From positions 47,302 to 111,301 of the forward strand of contig NZ_WMEF01000014.1 in assembly GCF_009724685.1 (NCBI RefSeq): a stretch of 64,000 nucleotides of DNA, in the 5' to 3' direction. Both the position numbers and the translations under genes were made by a program. This document shows, piece by piece, positions 45,535 through 55,269 of the stretch. The notes below the pieces were generated by a model. The model searched no databases. It was not told the origin of the DNA and saw only the letters and a list, made by a program, of their open reading frames with translations. Position 1 is the first letter of the stretch; every line of letters starts with the position of its first letter. The stretch comes from Lysinibacillus cavernae. Lineage in GTDB: Bacteria; Bacillota; Bacilli; Bacillales_A; Planococcaceae.

Positions 45535-47526
45535 ATGAAAAAATTATTACAAGTCAAAAATTTAAGTGTTTCTTTCAACACATACAACGGTGAGGTACAA
45601 GCAGTACGCAACATATCATTTGATTTATTTGAAGGTGAAACCTTAGCCATTGTAGGCGAGTCTGGCTCAGGAAAATCAGTAACTTCTAAAAGTCTTCTTC
45701 GCCTCAATCCAACCGAGACAACGATGTTAAAAAGTGGACATATTTTATATAACGGACACGATATTTTAACTTGCAGTGAGCAAGAAATCCGAGCAATTCG
45801 CGGAGCTGAAATATCCATGATATTTCAAGACCCTATGACGGCTTTAAACCCTACGATGACGATTGGTAAGCAAATAGCAGAGAGTATAAAGAAGCATACT
45901 ACTTTACGTGGTCAACAAATCACTAACCGTGTTATAGAACTTCTGCAGCTAGTCGGCATTAAGGAAGCTGATAAACGCTATAAACAGTACCCTCATCAAT
46001 TTTCTGGAGGAATGCGCCAACGAATAGTGATTGCAATGGCACTTGCTTGTGAACCACGTATCATTATTGCCGATGAGCCTACCACAGCTTTAGATGTTTC
46101 TATACAAGCTCAGATTTTAGAATTACTGAAAAGCATACAGCAAAAAATGAATTTATCAATTATCTTTATTACACATGATTTAGGCGTCGTCGCCAAAATG
46201 GCTGACCGTGTTGCTGTTATGTATGCTGGAAAAATAATTGAAATTGGCTTAGTAGATGAAATTTTCTATCATTGTCAACATCCTTATACACAAGGACTAC
46301 TTGCTGCCATGCCTAATCCAGATATTGATACTGATACGTTGTATGCCATTCCAGGAACACCACCAAATCTGCTTCATCCACCTATTGGAGATGCCTTTGC
46401 ATCTCGTAATCAACACGCACTGAAAATTGACTTTAAAGAGGAGCCACCTCTGTTTCAAGTTAGCGACACTCACTTTGCAGCAACTTGGTTATTGCATGAA
46501 CTTGCACCAAAAATAGTACCGATTCATCAACAGCTTGCACAGGTACAGCAAGAGAAGCATAAGGCACCTGCTGTATTTGATAAAGAACATCCATATTTAT
46601 CGTTAAAGGAGGTCAAACAGCACTTCTCTTTAGGGAAAAACGCTGTTAACAAAGCTGTAGATGGCATTACATTTGATATTTATAAAGGAGAAATTTTTGG
46701 TCTAGTGGGAGAATCAGGATGTGGTAAGTCGACAACTGGACGTTCCATCATTGGACTCAATGCGATTACTAGTGGAGAAATTCGTGTTGATGGTCGTAAT
46801 ATCAATGACAATCAAACGAAAAAAGACAAACTTGCCTTTAATCGCAAAGTGCAAATGATTTTCCAAGATCCCTATTCCTCCCTTAATCCGCGAATGAAAA
46901 TAGCGGATATTATTGCAGAAGGACTAGCCATTCATGGGATACCTAAAAATGAATGGAAGCCTAAAATATATGAACTATTAAATATAGTAGGATTAACAAA
47001 AGAGTATGCAAATCGTTATCCTCATGAACTTAGTGGTGGGCAGCGTCAGCGGATTGGTATTGCACGTGCTCTTGCTGTAGAGCCTGAGCTCATCATTGCA
47101 GATGAGCCTATTTCTGCATTGGACGTTTCCATACAGGCACAAATCGTGAATCTGCTGAAAAAGCTACAAAAAGAACGTGGCTTGACTTACCTTTTTATTG
47201 CACACGACCTGTCGATGGTGAAATATATTAGTGATCGTATTGGTGTGATGTATCGAGGGAAAATCGTTGAGCTAGCAGACAGTCAAGAGCTCTACGATCA
47301 CCCAGTACATCCTTATACGAGGGCATTATTATCAGCCATTCCATTGCCGGATCCCAAGTTAGAACGAGAACGCAATCGTATTATTTTTAATGAAGCTACT
47401 TATCAAGCTAACCGGAATAATGAGAGTGAAAGCTTTATTGAGATAAGACCTGGTCATTTTGTTATGCTGACAGAAGAAGAATTTGATCAATATCAGCTAG
47501 CACAAGAAGGAGGCATATTACTTTGA
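45535..47526 (+). CDS. oppDF: Fused OppD-OppF ATPase of the oligopeptide importer
   Basis: Two ATPases in one chain of 663 residues. Half 1 (OppD-like, 1-320): GESGSGKSVT, QFSGGMRQRI, IIIADEPTTALDVS. Half 2 (OppF-like, 350-620): GESGCGKSTTG, ELSGGQRQRIG, LIIADEPISALDVS. Both halves have Walker A, signature and Walker B intact. The C-terminal 45 residues (ESFIEIRPGHFVMLTEEEFD) are extra. In most Bacilli oppD and oppF are separate genes; here one gene encodes both. AAGGAGGTGCTCTAA precedes the ATG. Substrate unproven. Confidence 0.9.
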   Translation: MKKLLQVKNLSVSFNTYNGEVQAVRNISFDLFEGETLAIVGESGSGKSVTSKSLLRLNPTETTMLKSGHILYNGHDILTCSEQEIRAIRGAEISMIFQDPMTALNPTMTIGKQIAESIKKHTTLRGQQITNRVIELLQLVGIKEADKRYKQYPHQFSGGMRQRIVIAMALACEPRIIIADEPTTALDVSIQAQILELLKSIQQKMNLSIIFITHDLGVVAKMADRVAVMYAGKIIEIGLVDEIFYHCQHPYTQGLLAAMPNPDIDTDTLYAIPGTPPNLLHPPIGDAFASRNQHALKIDFKEEPPLFQVSDTHFAATWLLHELAPKIVPIHQQLAQVQQEKHKAPAVFDKEHPYLSLKEVKQHFSLGKNAVNKAVDGITFDIYKGEIFGLVGESGCGKSTTGRSIIGLNAITSGEIRVDGRNINDNQTKKDKLAFNRKVQMIFQDPYSSLNPRMKIADIIAEGLAIHGIPKNEWKPKIYELLNIVGLTKEYANRYPHELSGGQRQRIGIARALAVEPELIIADEPISALDVSIQAQIVNLLKKLQKERGLTYLFIAHDLSMVKYISDRIGVMYRGKIVELADSQELYDHPVHPYTRALLSAIPLPDPKLERERNRIIFNEATYQANRNNESESFIEIRPGHFVMLTEEEFDQYQLAQEGGILL

Positions 47527-47888
47527 ATATTAAAGCCACAACCCTCTTCGCTAGCTTTATAGCCATAGTTTCCCTTGGCTATACTTGGCACCTTCATCAA
47601 TCAATCACTTTATTAACATTGATTAATAATATCTTCCTAGTATCACTTGCCGTTACAATTGTAGGAGCTTCATTGTTTGTTGTGCAAGGTGGGCTGTTTA
47701 ATGGTATCACCTATAGCTTTAAACGTTTTTTTGCACGTGTCACTAAAAACGGCGTCTATGCTTTTGAATTAGATGGAGATTTAGAATTTGTACAGGCACC
47801 TTCCTATACATTTACTTATCCGCTATTGCTAGCGGGTATACTTGGCTGTACCGCAACAGCCATTTTATCTATAGTTTTCTATCTATAA
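47523..47888 (+). CDS. DUF3899-like membrane protein
   Basis: Protein of 121 residues with three hydrophobic helices (near 5-22, 30-50 and 95-118) and a central basic stretch FKRFFARVTKNG. Resembles DUF3899, found in Bacillales next to transporters. ATG overlaps the preceding ATPase stop by 4 bases, so it is the fourth cistron of the Opp operon. Function unknown. Confidence 0.7.
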   Translation: MNIKATTLFASFIAIVSLGYTWHLHQSITLLTLINNIFLVSLAVTIVGASLFVVQGGLFNGITYSFKRFFARVTKNGVYAFELDGDLEFVQAPSYTFTYPLLLAGILGCTATAILSIVFYL

Positions 47889-47935
47889 ATGAAAAAAGAC
47901 GATGTCTATAGCAGAAAAAGAACTTTTGGCAAGGT

Positions 47936-48010
47936 GAGGGGGTGATTTCCGTTCCCCCAGCGTCCTTTCCAGGGGGCGTCCGATGAGCCGCTAATACGTG
48001 GCAAAAGTAT
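47936..48010. repeat. Truncated interspersed repeat copy
   Basis: Starts GGGGGTGATTTCCGTTCCC, continues CAGCGTCCTTTCCAGGGGG and CGTCCGATGAGCCGC, a G+C-rich block in an AT-rich gap. Shares the GGGGTGATTTCCGTTC core with 4790-4960. Flanking ACTTTTG/CAAAAGT arms form a hairpin. Confidence 0.5.
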
Positions 48011-48179
48011 CTTTGCCTTATCTTTTATACTAGTCGTAGTGATCAGAATAGCTCATTATTTGTATAATTAAAGAAAGGATAGGCTCTTGGAAAAGTGATT
48101 AGTTACAACACCTCTCCATAAAATGAGTAGTGAATACCTACATTTTATTTGAAAACCTTTGCTAAAAAGTGACCATTTT

Positions 48180-48345
48180 GTAGGTTGGAGTGGAAGGCTA
48201 CTTGACTCCCGTGGGATAGTGAGACAGGCGAGCCCCTGCACGAGGTAGCGGCTCGGCGATCGCCCACAGGAAGCCTTGCTCTACGCGAAAGCGAAGCGTC
48301 AGCGACAAAGCAAGTAGCCTGCAACGGAAATCCATTTTCACCTTT
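48180..48345. repeat. Bacillaceae-type interspersed G+C-rich repeat
   Basis: On the plus strand GTTGGAGTGGAAGGC, CCCGTGGGATAGTGAGAC, AGGCGAGCCCC, AGCGGCTCGGCGATCGCCC and GCCTGCAACGGAAATCC appear in order. The composition is much richer in G+C than the surroundings. It is strongly palindromic and matches a class of short repeats I know from many Bacillaceae intergenic regions. Open frames across it are not genes. A full-length copy by appearance. Confidence 0.65.
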
Positions 48346-48385
48346 CACAAAAATTCTATTGATTGTTTTGTTTTTCAACACTATG

Positions 48386-48425
48386 AAAAATGCTGTCCTC
48401 TGAAAGAAGAGGACAGCATTTTTTA
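48386..48425. terminator. Terminator of the oligopeptide-binding protein gene
   Basis: AAAATGCTGTCCTCT pairs with AGAGGACAGCATTTT, with T-runs on both outer sides. It overlaps the last bases of the gene at 48423. Confidence 0.87.
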
Positions 48426-50105
48426 GTTTGTAATTTCTACCCATTTATAGCTTATATCAGCGGAGAATGGATGCTCATATAAATTTTTTACATATGGTTT
48501 TGTTAAACGACTTAACCCTTTTTGGAATGTTGGAGCAAATGCTACGTCTTCCATCATTAATTTTTCGGCTTGCTGCATAAGTTCCCAACGTTCTGTAACA
48601 TCAGAGGTAGTTTTCGCTTGTTTAATGAGTGCATCAACTTTTTCATTTTTATAATGGGATTGATTATAATAAGCTGTTGACTCAAATAATTCAATGTAAG
48701 TCATAGGATCTTGATAGTCAGGGCCCCACCCTCCATAGTCTAAATCAAAATCAACAGCCCCCTCTAAGGCAAGCTTTTGCTTATTGGGTTGCATATTAAT
48801 TGTTAGCTCCAAACCTTCTAAATTTGTTTCTAATTGATTTTTAATAAATTCAGCAGCTTTCTTAGATTCTGCACGGTCATATGTTAAAAACTCCAGCTTT
48901 ACTTGGTCTACACCAAGTTCCTTTAAGCCAGTAGCCCAAGCTCCCTTCGCTAACTCTATATCTGTTTTATTCATATCACCGTTTCCATCGCGGAAGTCAT
49001 TCCCTTTATCATCCGTTGATAATCCCTGTGGTACTAAATAGTAGGCAGGAATAGAGCCATCTTGTAATATCACATCAGCAAAGCCTTGTTTATCCCATGC
49101 CATATCAATGGCTTTACGAATGTTTTTATTGGATAAATATTTGTTTTCATGATTCATGCGAATAAAATACGTATTCGGCTTTAAGAACGTTGAATACTCT
49201 GGACTGTCTTTATATTGCGCAACATACTCACTAGATAACTCGGCAGTATCTATTTCACCAGCCTCATAAAGATTGACAGCTGTTGCTGTATCTTTGACAA
49301 TTTTTTGTGTGATTTTAGTAAGCTTTACAGTGTCTTTATCCCAATAACTTTCACTCTTTACGAACGTCCATCCTTGTCCATGTTGCCAAGATTCCATCAC
49401 AAAAGGACCATTATAAATCATATTAGCCGCTTCTAGCGCATATTGATCACCTTGGGACTCTGTAAAATCTTCATTTAACGGAAAGAACGGTGCGTAAGTT
49501 GTTAAGCTTATAAAATAGGGAATAGGCGCATTTAGTTGCACTTCTAATGTTTCATCGTTCAACGCCTTTATACCAATCTCTTCTACCTTTCCATACAGTG
49601 GATCCCCTTCTGTTTGAACATTTGCAGCATTTTTAATATCTAGCATTAAGTACGAATAAATTGCTTGTGTCTCTGGATTAATGGCTCTTTTCCAAGCATA
49701 CTCAAAATCGTGAGCGGTCACTGGATTCCCATTACTCCACACAGCATCTTTACGTATTTTAAATGTATAAACTTTACCATCCTCAGAAACTTCATGTGAT
49801 TCTGCCATTCCTGGGACTGGTGTATTTTCGGGTCCTATACGGTATAACCCTTCGAATACTGAGTTCATTGCCGTCACAGCAAGTGCATCTACACTCCCTA
49901 AAGAGCTCATTGTCGTTAAATCACCTGTTGCAACTAAGTGAAGCTCTTGTGCAGCAGTATTGTCACCTTCATCAGTAGAGGCATTGTCTGTTTCATTACT
50001 ATCCGTTGTATTGTCAGAAGTACTGTTTTCTTTCCCATAACACCCAACCAATACAACAAGTAGTAGTCCTAACAATACGACAAGCCATTTTGTTTTTTTA
50101 GCCAT
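48423..50105 (-). CDS. oppA: Oligopeptide-binding lipoprotein OppA-like
   Basis: Extracellular solute-binding protein of family 5, 560 residues. Signal peptide with lipobox LVGC (Cys about residue 22), a Ser/Thr/Asp/Asn/Glu linker, then LEVQLNAPIPYFISLTTYAP and YKNEKVDALIKQAK typical of peptide binders. I use ATG 50105; AAAGGGG lies about eight bases upstream. Convergent with the oppB-oppC-oppDF operon rather than inside it; the match between the two is inferred. Confidence 0.9.
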   Translation of the reverse strand: MAKKTKWLVVLLGLLLVVLVGCYGKENSTSDNTTDSNETDNASTDEGDNTAAQELHLVATGDLTTMSSLGSVDALAVTAMNSVFEGLYRIGPENTPVPGMAESHEVSEDGKVYTFKIRKDAVWSNGNPVTAHDFEYAWKRAINPETQAIYSYLMLDIKNAANVQTEGDPLYGKVEEIGIKALNDETLEVQLNAPIPYFISLTTYAPFFPLNEDFTESQGDQYALEAANMIYNGPFVMESWQHGQGWTFVKSESYWDKDTVKLTKITQKIVKDTATAVNLYEAGEIDTAELSSEYVAQYKDSPEYSTFLKPNTYFIRMNHENKYLSNKNIRKAIDMAWDKQGFADVILQDGSIPAYYLVPQGLSTDDKGNDFRDGNGDMNKTDIELAKGAWATGLKELGVDQVKLEFLTYDRAESKKAAEFIKNQLETNLEGLELTINMQPNKQKLALEGAVDFDLDYGGWGPDYQDPMTYIELFESTAYYNQSHYKNEKVDALIKQAKTTSDVTERWELMQQAEKLMMEDVAFAPTFQKGLSRLTKPYVKNLYEHPFSADISYKWVEITN

Positions 50106-50242
50106 CCTCAAAACCCCTTTGATTTTATTGCACGATAGACATCGCACTATAAAAATCTATGCAATTTCCATGCCGATTTCAAATTTTCATAAAAGTGGCA
50201 CAGATTTTGCATTATAATTTGACTAAAAGGGGGAATGACAAC

Positions 50243-51307
50243 ATGTCAAATTTAGAACAATTACGAAATGCTTTACAAGCACAAGATACGAGCGCAATCA
50301 TTGTCACAAATGCACAAAATCGACGCTATCTAACAGGATTTACAGGAAGTGCAGGAACGGTTGTAATAACGAATACTCGTGCACTGTTATTGGTGGACTT
50401 CCGCTATACACAGCAAGCAACTGAGCAAAGTAAAACTTTTGAGGTTCATGAGATTGATCGCAACCGTTTATATGAAACGATTCAAGAGATTTTAGATCAA
50501 GAATCCATCCAAACAGTTGGCTTTGAACAACATCACGTAACTTATTATGCCTATCAATTAATGGATAGTAAATTGACAGCAACATTAAAACCTCTAACTA
50601 ATATTGTGGAAAACTTACGTATGATCAAGACACCAGAGGAAATTGAAATAATTAAGAAAGCTGCTTGGATTTCAGATGAGGCATTTAAGCATATTTTGAC
50701 ATTCATTAAACCCGGTGTTGCAGAAATCGAAATTGCAAATGAATTAGAAGCTCATATGCGAAAAAACGGTGCAACTGGTGCTGCCTTTGATATGATTATC
50801 GCTTCAGGTCATCGCTCTGCTCTACCACACGGTGTAGCATCTTCAAAAATAGTTGAGCAAGGTGATATGCTGACACTTGATTTTGGTGCTTATTATCAAG
50901 GTTATCGTTCTGATATGACAAGAACCATTGCTGTTGGTGAGCCGCCTGAGCAATTAAAAGAAATATATCAAATCGTTTATGACTCCTTGCAAAATGCGCT
51001 TTCCAATATGAAAGCTGGTATTACAGGACAAAAAGCAGATAGCTATACACGTGACTACATTACAGCTAAAGGCTATGGCAAAAATTACGGTCACGGAACA
51101 GGACACGGCATCGGCTTAGACATCCATGAAAATATATTCATGTCGACAGTTTGTGAAGACATCTTAGCAGAGAATATGGTACTTACAGTTGAGCCAGGCA
51201 TTTACGTCCCACATGTCGGCGGTGTTCGCATAGAAGATGATGTCATCATTACAAAAGACGGTGTGGAAGTGATCACACACTCACCAAAAGAACTCATTAT
51301 TTTATAA
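50243..51307 (+). CDS. M24-family Xaa-Pro aminopeptidase/dipeptidase
   Basis: Cytosolic metallopeptidase of 354 residues, the usual size. Creatinase-like N-domain, then the pita-bread fold with ligands in LDFGAYYQGYRSDMTRTI (two Asp), GTGHGIGLDIHE (His), TVEPGIYVP and GVRIEDDV (two Glu). It cleaves peptide bonds at proline. ATG 50243 follows AAAGGGGGA. Upstream in-frame starts at 50159 lack a binding site. Sits next to peptide-import genes, fitting peptide use. Confidence 0.9.
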   Translation: MSNLEQLRNALQAQDTSAIIVTNAQNRRYLTGFTGSAGTVVITNTRALLLVDFRYTQQATEQSKTFEVHEIDRNRLYETIQEILDQESIQTVGFEQHHVTYYAYQLMDSKLTATLKPLTNIVENLRMIKTPEEIEIIKKAAWISDEAFKHILTFIKPGVAEIEIANELEAHMRKNGATGAAFDMIIASGHRSALPHGVASSKIVEQGDMLTLDFGAYYQGYRSDMTRTIAVGEPPEQLKEIYQIVYDSLQNALSNMKAGITGQKADSYTRDYITAKGYGKNYGHGTGHGIGLDIHENIFMSTVCEDILAENMVLTVEPGIYVPHVGGVRIEDDVIITKDGVEVITHSPKELIIL

Positions 51308-51484
51308 TTTTTTACACTTATCCAATAGATGTTTACTTTTTTTACACTTTTTTAAAAACCTTTTATTTCAACATCTTGCTCTTTTATATCGAAATCTTAT
51401 GATCTATTTCTTTAAACGTGTCAAAATTTCTTGTCACTATATTGTCTAAAGTTAGATAGATTAATAGAGAATCGAGGTTTTATT

Positions 51485-52771
51485 ATGCAACTTTCTATTA
51501 AGCAATCACAAGATTTACAAATAGTTATGTCTGCTCAACTTCGTCAAGCAATTGAACTACTTCAATATTCAACACAGGAATTAGAACAATATATACGTGA
51601 ACAAGAACTTGTTAATCCTTTAATCGAACTAAGTGAACCAATACTTAAAGACCATCTACAGATTCCAAAAACGAGTAGCAGACACCATGATTTTATGCAA
51701 CATGTCACAAAATGTGAAAAAAATGTTCGTGATGAATTATTTCAACAGGTTAGGCTAACATTTTATAACGAAAAGGACATTCGGCTCTTAAAACATATCA
51801 TTTATCACTTAGATGACAATGGTTATTATGAGCAACCAACACAATCAGCTTATAATGACTTAGAAATAGAAAAGGGCATTCACTTATTACAAACGATTGG
51901 TCCCCTAGGTATTGGTGCACGCAATTTAAAAGAGTGTTTACTATTACAAACCATTTATTATCGTAACAGTCCTGTTCATACAGAAACTGTTATTTCTAAT
52001 TATCTAGAAGAGCTTGCCAATCAGAAGTGGAAACAAATAGCAAAAGAGTTAGATATATCGCTAAGTGATTTGCAATCGATCTATCGTTTTATACAAACAC
52101 TACAGCCTAAATTGAGCTCATTATTTCATCAAGAATCGGTACATACGACGATACCAGATATCATGGTTGATATTGTTGACGGTGTGATTACCTTTTCGTT
52201 GAACGATTACTATTTACCAAAAGTAAATATTCATGTTGACTATGTTCCCTATATTCAAACTCATTGCTCAGAAAAGAGTTTTTTTAAAAAACATTTAACT
52301 GACTACCACTGGTTAGTCAACAGTATTGAACAACGTAGGAATACAATAATCAACCTTATGAAGGCACTTATTGAAAAGCAAAATAAGTTTTTTCTATATG
52401 GCTTTGATGCTATTCAACCACTTACATTGCGTGAGATTGCTGACCAAATAGATGTCCATGAATCGACGGTTAGTCGCATTACAACTAATAAGTATGTACA
52501 AACTGCTTTTGGCACATTTGAATTAAGAGAATTATTCACCTCTAAATTGTCAACAGCAAATGGTCACAGTGTGTCGCAAATAAAGGTGAAGTCATTGTTG
52601 GCAGACTATATAAAATCTGAAAATAAGACAAAGCCCTTCTCTGATCAAAAAATTGCTGAGTATTTTAACGCTGCTTTAGGAATTGAAATATCTCGCCGCA
52701 CCATAGCCAAATACCGTGAAGACATGAACATTCCTTCCTCTGCAAGACGTAAAGTAATACAATTTAAGTAA
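51485..52771 (+). CDS. rpoN: RNA polymerase sigma-54 factor RpoN
   Basis: Alternative sigma factor of 428 residues. N-terminal Gln/Leu activator domain (LSIKQSQDLQIVMSAQLRQA), core-binding middle, HTH (LREIADQIDVHESTVSRIT), and the RpoN box ISRRTIAKYREDMNIPSSAR near the end. It differs from consensus in SRRTIAKYR for ARRTVAKYR. ATG 51485 is seven bases after GAGG. Located beside the sigma-54-controlled hydroxyproline cluster. Confidence 0.95.
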   Translation: MQLSIKQSQDLQIVMSAQLRQAIELLQYSTQELEQYIREQELVNPLIELSEPILKDHLQIPKTSSRHHDFMQHVTKCEKNVRDELFQQVRLTFYNEKDIRLLKHIIYHLDDNGYYEQPTQSAYNDLEIEKGIHLLQTIGPLGIGARNLKECLLLQTIYYRNSPVHTETVISNYLEELANQKWKQIAKELDISLSDLQSIYRFIQTLQPKLSSLFHQESVHTTIPDIMVDIVDGVITFSLNDYYLPKVNIHVDYVPYIQTHCSEKSFFKKHLTDYHWLVNSIEQRRNTIINLMKALIEKQNKFFLYGFDAIQPLTLREIADQIDVHESTVSRITTNKYVQTAFGTFELRELFTSKLSTANGHSVSQIKVKSLLADYIKSENKTKPFSDQKIAEYFNAALGIEISRRTIAKYREDMNIPSSARRKVIQFK

Positions 52772-52775
52772 TGAC

Positions 52776-52810
52776 AAAAGGAGCTATCTATTGAGGGATA
52801 GCTCCTTTTA
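52776..52810 (+). terminator. Terminator of rpoN
   Basis: AAAAGGAGCTATC pairs with GATAGCTCCTTTT across an 8-base loop. It lies five bases after the stop. Confidence 0.88.
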
Positions 52811-52841
52811 CATCTATATAAATTTAAAGGGGACTCAATTA

Positions 52842-54323
52842 TTATTGCTTCATATTGACATATACACTTTTTACCTCTGTATAATTAGACAGACCATATT
52901 CGCCGCCCATTTCGCGACCAATACCTGATTGTTTATAGCCACCAAACGGCATCGTTTCCCACTCTAATCCAAAATCATTAATCCATACTGTCCCTGCCTG
53001 TAGTTTACTAGCAATATAATGCGCTTTCTTTACATTTTCTGTCCAGATGCTTGCAGCAAGTCCGTACTTACTGTGATTAGCACGTGCAATCACTTCTTCT
53101 ACTGTTTCAAACGAAAAAATAGACATCACAGGTCCGAAAATCTCTTCTTGAGCAATCGTCATCGTATCTTGTACATCAGCAAAGATAGTTGGTTGTACAA
53201 AATATCCTTTTTGGAGAGCTCGATTACCACCCGCCACTAAACGAGCACCCTCCTCTTTTCCTTTCTCAATAAACCAAAGGACTGTGTTTAACTGCTTCTG
53301 TGACACAAGTGGGCCCATATCTGTTTCTGGATCTAATCCAGGTCCTACCTTCAATGCTTTTGCTTTTTCTGCAAGTCTTTCAATAAATTGATTGTATAGA
53401 CTACTATGCACAAATACTCGTGTACATGCGCTACAGTTTTGTCCGTGATTGTACATGGTTCCAGCGAAAGTGCCCTCTATTGCTTCCTCAACATCTGCAT
53501 CTGGTAACACAATAGCAGGAGATTTCCCCCCTAGCTCCAATGTTATACTTTTCACATCATCAGCTGCCTTTTTCATCACGTGAATGCCTGTCTTTGTTGA
53601 CCCAGTGAAGGCTACCTTAGCTACACCTTTATGTGTAACAATAGCTTCTCCTGCTTCTCCCGTACCTGGTACAATATTCACTACGCCATCTGGGAAACCA
53701 GCTTGTTTCATTAATTGCCCCACATATAATAACGACAATGGTGTTTCTGCTGCTGGTTTAATAACAACCGTACACCCTACAGCTAGCGCAGAGCCAAGTT
53801 TCCATGCGGCCATGGCAAGTGGAAAATTCCATGGAATAATTTGACCTACAACCCCAACAGGCTCATGAACAATGTAATTTAAGTAATCCTTAGATACTTG
53901 CACGGTTTGTCCTGTAATTTTTGTTGCCCAGCCTGCATAATAGCGGAAATGTTGAACAGTACCGTCCACATCATCTGTAAGAGCCGTTTTATATGGTTTT
54001 CCGTTGTCTATTGATTCAAGTTGTGCTAACTCTTCACGATGTTCTTCCAGTAAATCTGCAAATTTATAAATAATTCTTGCGCGTTCAGCTGCCTCCATCA
54101 TGGACCATTCACCATCAAATGCCTTTTGTGCTGCCCGTACAGCGAGATCTATATCTTCTGCCTGCGCCTCACATACCGTAGCAATGATCTCTTCATCAGC
54201 TGGATTTAGAACTTCAATTGTTTTACCTGATTGAGATTGTACATATTCACCATCAATATATAAGCCAATTGTGGACTGTAAAAATTCCTTTACTTGTGGT
54301 TTTAATGTCATCAAAGTTTCCAT
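52842..54323 (-). CDS. Aldehyde dehydrogenase, probably 2-oxoglutarate semialdehyde dehydrogenase
   Basis: NAD(P)+ enzyme of 493 residues. Motifs: IIPWNFPLAMAAWKLGSALA, FTGSTKTGIHVM, catalytic Glu in LELGGKSP, and catalytic Cys in HGQNCSACTRVF. The sequence resembles B. subtilis DhaS-type dehydrogenases. As the last gene of the hydroxyproline operon, its expected reaction is oxidation of 2-oxoglutarate semialdehyde (2,5-dioxopentanoate) to 2-oxoglutarate. Substrate inferred from context. Confidence 0.87.
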   Translation of the reverse strand: METLMTLKPQVKEFLQSTIGLYIDGEYVQSQSGKTIEVLNPADEEIIATVCEAQAEDIDLAVRAAQKAFDGEWSMMEAAERARIIYKFADLLEEHREELAQLESIDNGKPYKTALTDDVDGTVQHFRYYAGWATKITGQTVQVSKDYLNYIVHEPVGVVGQIIPWNFPLAMAAWKLGSALAVGCTVVIKPAAETPLSLLYVGQLMKQAGFPDGVVNIVPGTGEAGEAIVTHKGVAKVAFTGSTKTGIHVMKKAADDVKSITLELGGKSPAIVLPDADVEEAIEGTFAGTMYNHGQNCSACTRVFVHSSLYNQFIERLAEKAKALKVGPGLDPETDMGPLVSQKQLNTVLWFIEKGKEEGARLVAGGNRALQKGYFVQPTIFADVQDTMTIAQEEIFGPVMSIFSFETVEEVIARANHSKYGLAASIWTENVKKAHYIASKLQAGTVWINDFGLEWETMPFGGYKQSGIGREMGGEYGLSNYTEVKSVYVNMKQ

Positions 54324-54340
54324 GCTCTACCTCTTTTCCA

Positions 54341-55243
54341 TTAATGATGTTCAACAACCAGTACACCTAAATCAGCCATAATTGCTTTAAGTTGTGCATC
54401 TTCTTCCTCTGTTAATGGAAGACGTGGTAGACGACAAGGTCCCCCTGCCCAGCCTTTTAGCTCCATAGCACGTTTAGTGATTTGCACGTATTTACCTGAT
54501 CCCTCTAAAAATGCACATAAAGGTAATAAACGATCATAAATTGCCCAAGCTGCCTCTAAATTCCCCTCTTTTACTTGGCAATATAACTCCGTGACAAGCT
54601 CGGGCACAATATTTCCTGATACGGAAATCCAACCAACAGCCCCAACTAAAAACGATTCTATGGCTAAATCCTCTGAACCACAAAACACTTTGATACCGTC
54701 TTGTCCTTGACGTACGATATCACGTGCTTTTCCAATACTACCGCTCGATTCCTTAATGTGGGTAATATTTGGAACATCTCTACCTACTTTTAAAATCGTT
54801 TCTAAACCAATATCTACCCCTGAAGTAAATGGATTGTTATAGATCATGATTGGAAAGCTTACAGACTCAGCCACTGATTTAAAATGCAGATAAATTTCCT
54901 CATCTTTTGGGTGAGCGTAGTAGGAATTAATCAATAAAGCTGCATCGCCTCCAGCTTGTTCAGCCTGTTGTGTATAAGTAATTGCCTCTGCTGTTGTCTC
55001 AGCAGCTGTACCAACGATTAATGTAATTCGACCTTTTATTTGATCGACAGCTACTTCTACTGCTTTAAAGCGTTCTTCTTTTGTTAAACTTACGAATTCT
55101 CCCGTACTACCATTAATAGCAATACCTGTGACACCAGCTTCAATAAAATGTTCAATATTTTGACGGAAACCATCCCAATCAATGTCAGTTTGATTTAACA
55201 TAGGCGTTACTAATACTGGAAATACACCATTCAATTTTTTCAT
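54341..55243 (-). CDS. DapA-family deaminase, probable 1-pyrroline-4-hydroxy-2-carboxylate deaminase
   Basis: Class I aldolase-fold enzyme of 300 residues. Schiff-base Lys in ITHIKESSGSIG (about residue 163), substrate loop GSTGEFVSLTKEER near 46, and Tyr in IMIYNNP. In the bacterial hydroxyproline pathway a DapA homologue (LhpC) deaminates pyrroline-4-hydroxy-2-carboxylate to 2-oxoglutarate semialdehyde. It lies 17 bases before the dehydrogenase, matching the two consecutive steps. Alternative: another DapA-fold lyase. Confidence 0.83.
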   Translation of the reverse strand: MKKLNGVFPVLVTPMLNQTDIDWDGFRQNIEHFIEAGVTGIAINGSTGEFVSLTKEERFKAVEVAVDQIKGRITLIVGTAAETTAEAITYTQQAEQAGGDAALLINSYYAHPKDEEIYLHFKSVAESVSFPIMIYNNPFTSGVDIGLETILKVGRDVPNITHIKESSGSIGKARDIVRQGQDGIKVFCGSEDLAIESFLVGAVGWISVSGNIVPELVTELYCQVKEGNLEAAWAIYDRLLPLCAFLEGSGKYVQITKRAMELKGWAGGPCRLPRLPLTEEEDAQLKAIMADLGVLVVEHH

Positions 55244-55269
55244 CTTTTATCCTCCTTCATCATCTTTCA

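Noticed and set aside
48145..48444. 99-codon minus-strand frame
   Set aside because: It translates the G+C-rich interspersed repeat, a known source of false genes in Bacillaceae.
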